From UBA5429 sp942493315 (lineage in GTDB: Bacteria; Bacteroidota; Bacteroidia; Bacteroidales; WCHB1-69): a stretch of 64,000 nucleotides of DNA. Where the stretch lies: positions 3,404,612 through 3,468,611 of the forward strand of contig OW818690.1 in NCBI GenBank assembly GCA_942493315.1, written 5' to 3'. The position numbers and the translations under genes are program-made. How positions within the stretch are numbered: position 1 is the first letter of the stretch; each line of letters begins with the position of its first letter. Shown in pieces: positions 61,032 through 64,000 of the stretch. Below the pieces are notes generated by a model. It was given only the letters and a program-made list of their open reading frames with translations, was not told the DNA's origin and made no database searches.

Positions 61032-63662
61032 ATGTATCCCTATTTTTCAGCTTCAAAACAAAGGTTATTCTATTTTTTTATAATCATTTTTTCTTTTTTA
61101 ACTATAAAGGCAGCAGGTCCTGAACGAACAGTAAGGGTACTGTCTCCGAACTTAGTGAATCAAATTGAATTTTCAGATCGACATGGGGAATTAACCTATC
61201 GGGTGATTCATAATGGAGAAGTTTTAATAAACGAATCAACATTAGGATTTGAATTTAAACTCAAAAAAAAGAAAAACAAACCAATCCAATTTAATCATAC
61301 ATTTTGTATAGACAAAAGTGAACAACATCAGTATCATGATTTTTGGAAACCTATTTGGGGAACAGATAGTTTAGTGGAAAATTTCTATAATGAATCTATT
61401 CTTTATGTTTCCAATTTACTCATTCCAAATATTAAGCTCAAAATCATTGTTCGGGCTTATAATGATGGTGTTGCATTCAGATATATATTAGAAAATAATA
61501 AGACAAACAAAAAAGACTCTTTGTATATCATTGAAGAACTAACTACTTTTAATTTCGCTCAAAATGATTCTGCCTGGTTTGCACCGGCAGCAGACTTTGC
61601 TTATGAATCCATTTATAAAAAAATGGCACTTTCAGACATCAAAGATGCTGCAACACCCATAACAATATGTAGGAATAATCAATTAACTATTTCGATACAT
61701 GAAGCTGAATTAATAAATTATTCTGAATTTTATTTAGTGAACTCAAATTCAGGAAAGTCTCACTTCAAAACTCAATTATGGCCGGAACCTGATGGTGTTT
61801 GTGCTCGTATTGTACTACCATTTCAAACCCCATGGAGAGTGATAATCATTGCAGAAAATCCGGCAAAACTCATTGAATCTCATCTCATTCAAAACTTAAA
61901 TCAGCACTCAAAAATCATCAATACAGAATGGATAAAACCGATCAAATTCATCGGAATCTGGTGGGGAATGCACACCGGACAATATACCTGGGCTCAAGGA
62001 GAAAAACATGGAGCTACAACAGAACGAACCAAAAAATATATAGATTTTGCAGCTCAACACAGCATTGAGGGTGTTTTAGCTGAAGGTTGGAATGAGGGAT
62101 GGGAAACCTGGAACAGTGGTGATTTTCCGCTTCAAAATTTCTCCAAAGGGTATCCGGATTTCAATTTACAAGAAGTTGTACAATATGGGAAAAATAAACA
62201 AGTACATTTTGTATCGCATCATGAAACGGGTGGCAATATTCCTGAATATGAAAGGCAACTTGATTCTGCTTTCATGCTATGTAATCAATTAGGAATAAGG
62301 TATTTAAAAACCGGTTATGCAGGAAAAATTATTCCAAAAGGGTATCCACATCATGGACAATATATGGTCAATCATTTTCAAAAAGTGGTAGAAACAGCAG
62401 CTCGATATCAGATTTGTCTGGATGTACATGAAAGTATAAAACCCACAGGATTAGATCGAACCTGGCCCAATTTAATGTCTCAGGAAGCGATTCGAGGAAA
62501 TGAATGGAATGGTGGGTATAAGCCTACCCCACCCTCACACACCACCATTTTGCCATTTACCAGATATATTGCCGGTCCGGCGGATTACACTCCCGGAATT
62601 TTTAAAACGAAACACACTCCGGAAAAAGGGAAACGGTTATTCACCACCAGAGCTCATCAAATGGCTTTAATGGTCGTATTTTTCAGTCCCATTGCGATGG
62701 TTTCCGACAATATTGAAAACTATGAAAATCAACCTGAATTTTCATTTATGTCAACGGTTCCCAGCAGTTGGGATGCCAGTAAAGTACTAAGTTGTCAGAT
62801 TGGAGAGTATGTATCGATAGCCAGAAAAAAGGGTGAAAAATGGTATATTGGCAGCATCACAAACGAAAAAAGCAGGGTTGTTCCGATTGCTTTAGATTTT
62901 TTAGATAGTGGATTTTATTATACCGTAACCATTTTTGGAGATGGATTTGAAAATGATTGGGAAAACAATCCGGATCAGGTTGAAATTGGAACTTATATGA
63001 TCAAATCAACAGATTCTATTCTTATTCCATTAAGTCAAGGGAGTGGGAATGTGATGATAATTGAAAAATTAGATATCAACACTCATTCATTTCCGAAGAT
63101 TAGGAGCTACAATATCATGTCCTATCAAAAAGTGGATATTTATAAAAATAAAAAATTTTCAAATTTAACACAAGAGATCATCAAACACAAGGCTTATTAT
63201 AGTTCTGTAGTGTATTATACTCATTATGATCAGAAGTATAGTGGCGAAGGTCAGTTTGGATTAACGAACGGAAAATTGGGAACTTACAATTTCTTTGAAG
63301 AGTGGCAAGGATTTGAGGGTACAGATATTGAATTAGAAATAGTATTAGATTCGATTCAACCCATAAGCAGTGTTGAGATTCGCTTTTTAAATTCAATCAA
63401 TGACTGGATTTTTTTACCAGACAGTGTAGTGATATGGGGTGGATCTAATAAAAAAGAAACTAAATTAGGCGTTTTTCATTTTGATCCTAATAAAGAGAAA
63501 GATTATAATTTGGTTGAATTTAAGAGTGCCCTTTTCAATTTTAGAAAAAGGGATTTACAATTCATCAGAATTGATGTTTTTACCCAAAAAAAATGTCCGG
63601 AGTGGCATTATGGGAGTGGGAAGAGAAGTTGGACGTTTATGGATGAAGTGATTGTAAATTAG
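61032..63662 (+). CDS. GH97 glycosidase, inverting SusB type, with extra C-terminal beta domain
   Basis: Signal peptide (LFYFFIIIFSFLTIKA), then a GH97 N-domain (RVLSPNLVNQIEFSDRHGELTYRVIHNGE) and TIM barrel. The candidate residues E398 (SHHETGG), E467 (DVHES) and E491 (RGNEW) keep a constant offset of 41 from SusB E439/E508/E532 as I recall them. This argues for an inverting alpha-glucosidase-type enzyme. Residues 690-876 add a domain (NDWIFLPDSVVIWGGSNKKE, LQFIRIDVFTQKKCPEWHYGSGKRSWTFMDEVIV) like the F5/8-type beta-sandwich found after some GH20 enzymes, perhaps for glycan binding. SusB itself lacks this domain. Confidence 0.92.
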   Translation: MYPYFSASKQRLFYFFIIIFSFLTIKAAGPERTVRVLSPNLVNQIEFSDRHGELTYRVIHNGEVLINESTLGFEFKLKKKKNKPIQFNHTFCIDKSEQHQYHDFWKPIWGTDSLVENFYNESILYVSNLLIPNIKLKIIVRAYNDGVAFRYILENNKTNKKDSLYIIEELTTFNFAQNDSAWFAPAADFAYESIYKKMALSDIKDAATPITICRNNQLTISIHEAELINYSEFYLVNSNSGKSHFKTQLWPEPDGVCARIVLPFQTPWRVIIIAENPAKLIESHLIQNLNQHSKIINTEWIKPIKFIGIWWGMHTGQYTWAQGEKHGATTERTKKYIDFAAQHSIEGVLAEGWNEGWETWNSGDFPLQNFSKGYPDFNLQEVVQYGKNKQVHFVSHHETGGNIPEYERQLDSAFMLCNQLGIRYLKTGYAGKIIPKGYPHHGQYMVNHFQKVVETAARYQICLDVHESIKPTGLDRTWPNLMSQEAIRGNEWNGGYKPTPPSHTTILPFTRYIAGPADYTPGIFKTKHTPEKGKRLFTTRAHQMALMVVFFSPIAMVSDNIENYENQPEFSFMSTVPSSWDASKVLSCQIGEYVSIARKKGEKWYIGSITNEKSRVVPIALDFLDSGFYYTVTIFGDGFENDWENNPDQVEIGTYMIKSTDSILIPLSQGSGNVMIIEKLDINTHSFPKIRSYNIMSYQKVDIYKNKKFSNLTQEIIKHKAYYSSVVYYTHYDQKYSGEGQFGLTNGKLGTYNFFEEWQGFEGTDIELEIVLDSIQPISSVEIRFLNSINDWIFLPDSVVIWGGSNKKETKLGVFHFDPNKEKDYNLVEFKSALFNFRKRDLQFIRIDVFTQKKCPEWHYGSGKRSWTFMDEVIVN

Positions 63663-64000
63663 TGAATTAGCAGATTAACAAATTAGCAAATTAGCAAATT
63701 AGTATTCTAAGACATTGTCACGTGTTTTTCATATAACAATGAATATAATTACATATATGATTTGATATAATTAATAAAAGCTATTTAACCGAACACTCTG
63801 TAACACCGTTTAACACTGTGATCATTGTTTAATAAATCTTTGTGATGGAAAACTTAGTGGTCTTTGTGGTAAATAGCTCTGTTTTCTTTGTGGTGGTAAA
63901 CTTAGTGGTCTTTGCGGTGGAAAACTCAGGGGTCTTTGTGGTGGAAAACTTAGTGGTCTTTGTGGTGGAAAACTTAGTGGTCTTTGTGGTGGAAAATTCA
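63663..64000. repeat. short tandem repeat tracts at the window end
   Basis: Three families follow each other: aaattagcaaattagc (63663-63700), AACACTGTG/AACACCGTT phrases (63786-63830, as at 5896-6060), and from about 63850 a 24-bp unit GTGGTCTTTGTGGTGGAAAACTTA repeated about six times up to the window edge. No coding frame was seen. Confidence 0.85.

Overview
The window is AT-rich chromosomal DNA of a member of the Bacteroidota, most likely an anaerobic Bacteroidia-type organism. Several independent signs support this. Many genes are preceded by the Bacteroidota -7 box TAnnTTTG. Two proteins end in a type IX secretion (T9SS) sorting domain. Glycan enzymes are of the GH92 and GH97 families. 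There are also DUF1573, DUF4290, BT_3928-type and duplicated DUF1599 proteins. A rubredoxin-flavin reductase fusion and a giant BadF/HgdC-type activase point to anaerobic redox metabolism.

Layout. 1-594 is a cut-off RhuM gene, followed by about 900 bp of repeats and a GC-rich structured element. 1524-3490 is groES-groEL (minus). 3656-5835 holds a lipoprotein and a metallo-beta-lactamase-fold enzyme. 6144-8963 is a secreted M16 peptidase, converging on asparaginase and a rubredoxin-flavin reductase. 10715-13171 is a large secreted protein of unknown function. 13278-16153 is trpS, an FGE-fold protein and rsgA. It converges on DUF1573 and mpl (16145-18651). 19067-25703 has a large T9SS cargo protein, a lipoprotein, a TfoX-N protein and a CPBP protease. 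25898-26865 encodes a tiny lipoprotein and a Cys/Lys/Gly repeat protein. 27005-31252 is the 1415-residue activase/double-cubane-type protein. 31249-33207 is a GH97 enzyme with retaining-type residues.

33267-36410 is a 79-bp tandem repeat array split by a complete IS66 element with perfect 20-bp ends and an 8-bp target duplication; its tnpC is broken at a canonical -1 slippery heptamer. 36707-39613 is a TetR regulator joined directly to a GH92 mannosidase, with candidate operators around the promoter. 40312-42630 is a UmuD-UmuC-YedK (SRAP) mutagenesis operon with a perfect inverted repeat at its promoter. 42821-44932 is a PocR-PAS hybrid kinase with a degenerate ATPase domain. 45381-48440 is an antagonism-like patch: amidase, LRR protein, and an orphan RHS-core/zincin protein with its own promoter. 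48520-50473 is a full-length group II intron. 51077-55943 is housekeeping (ABC exporter, DUF4290, BT_3928-type, DUF1599). 55961-60774 has a gingipain-like C25 peptidase with a T9SS tail and a lipoprotein. 61032-63662 is a second GH97, of the inverting SusB type, with an extra C-terminal domain.

Themes. Gene-free gaps are mostly filled with several families of short tandem repeats that recur across the window, plus two copies of a structured element with GCGTT/AACGC ends. Four convergent gene pairs overlap at their stop codons. No rRNA, tRNA or CRISPR array was seen. All functional assignments come from reading motifs by eye; no database search was run.
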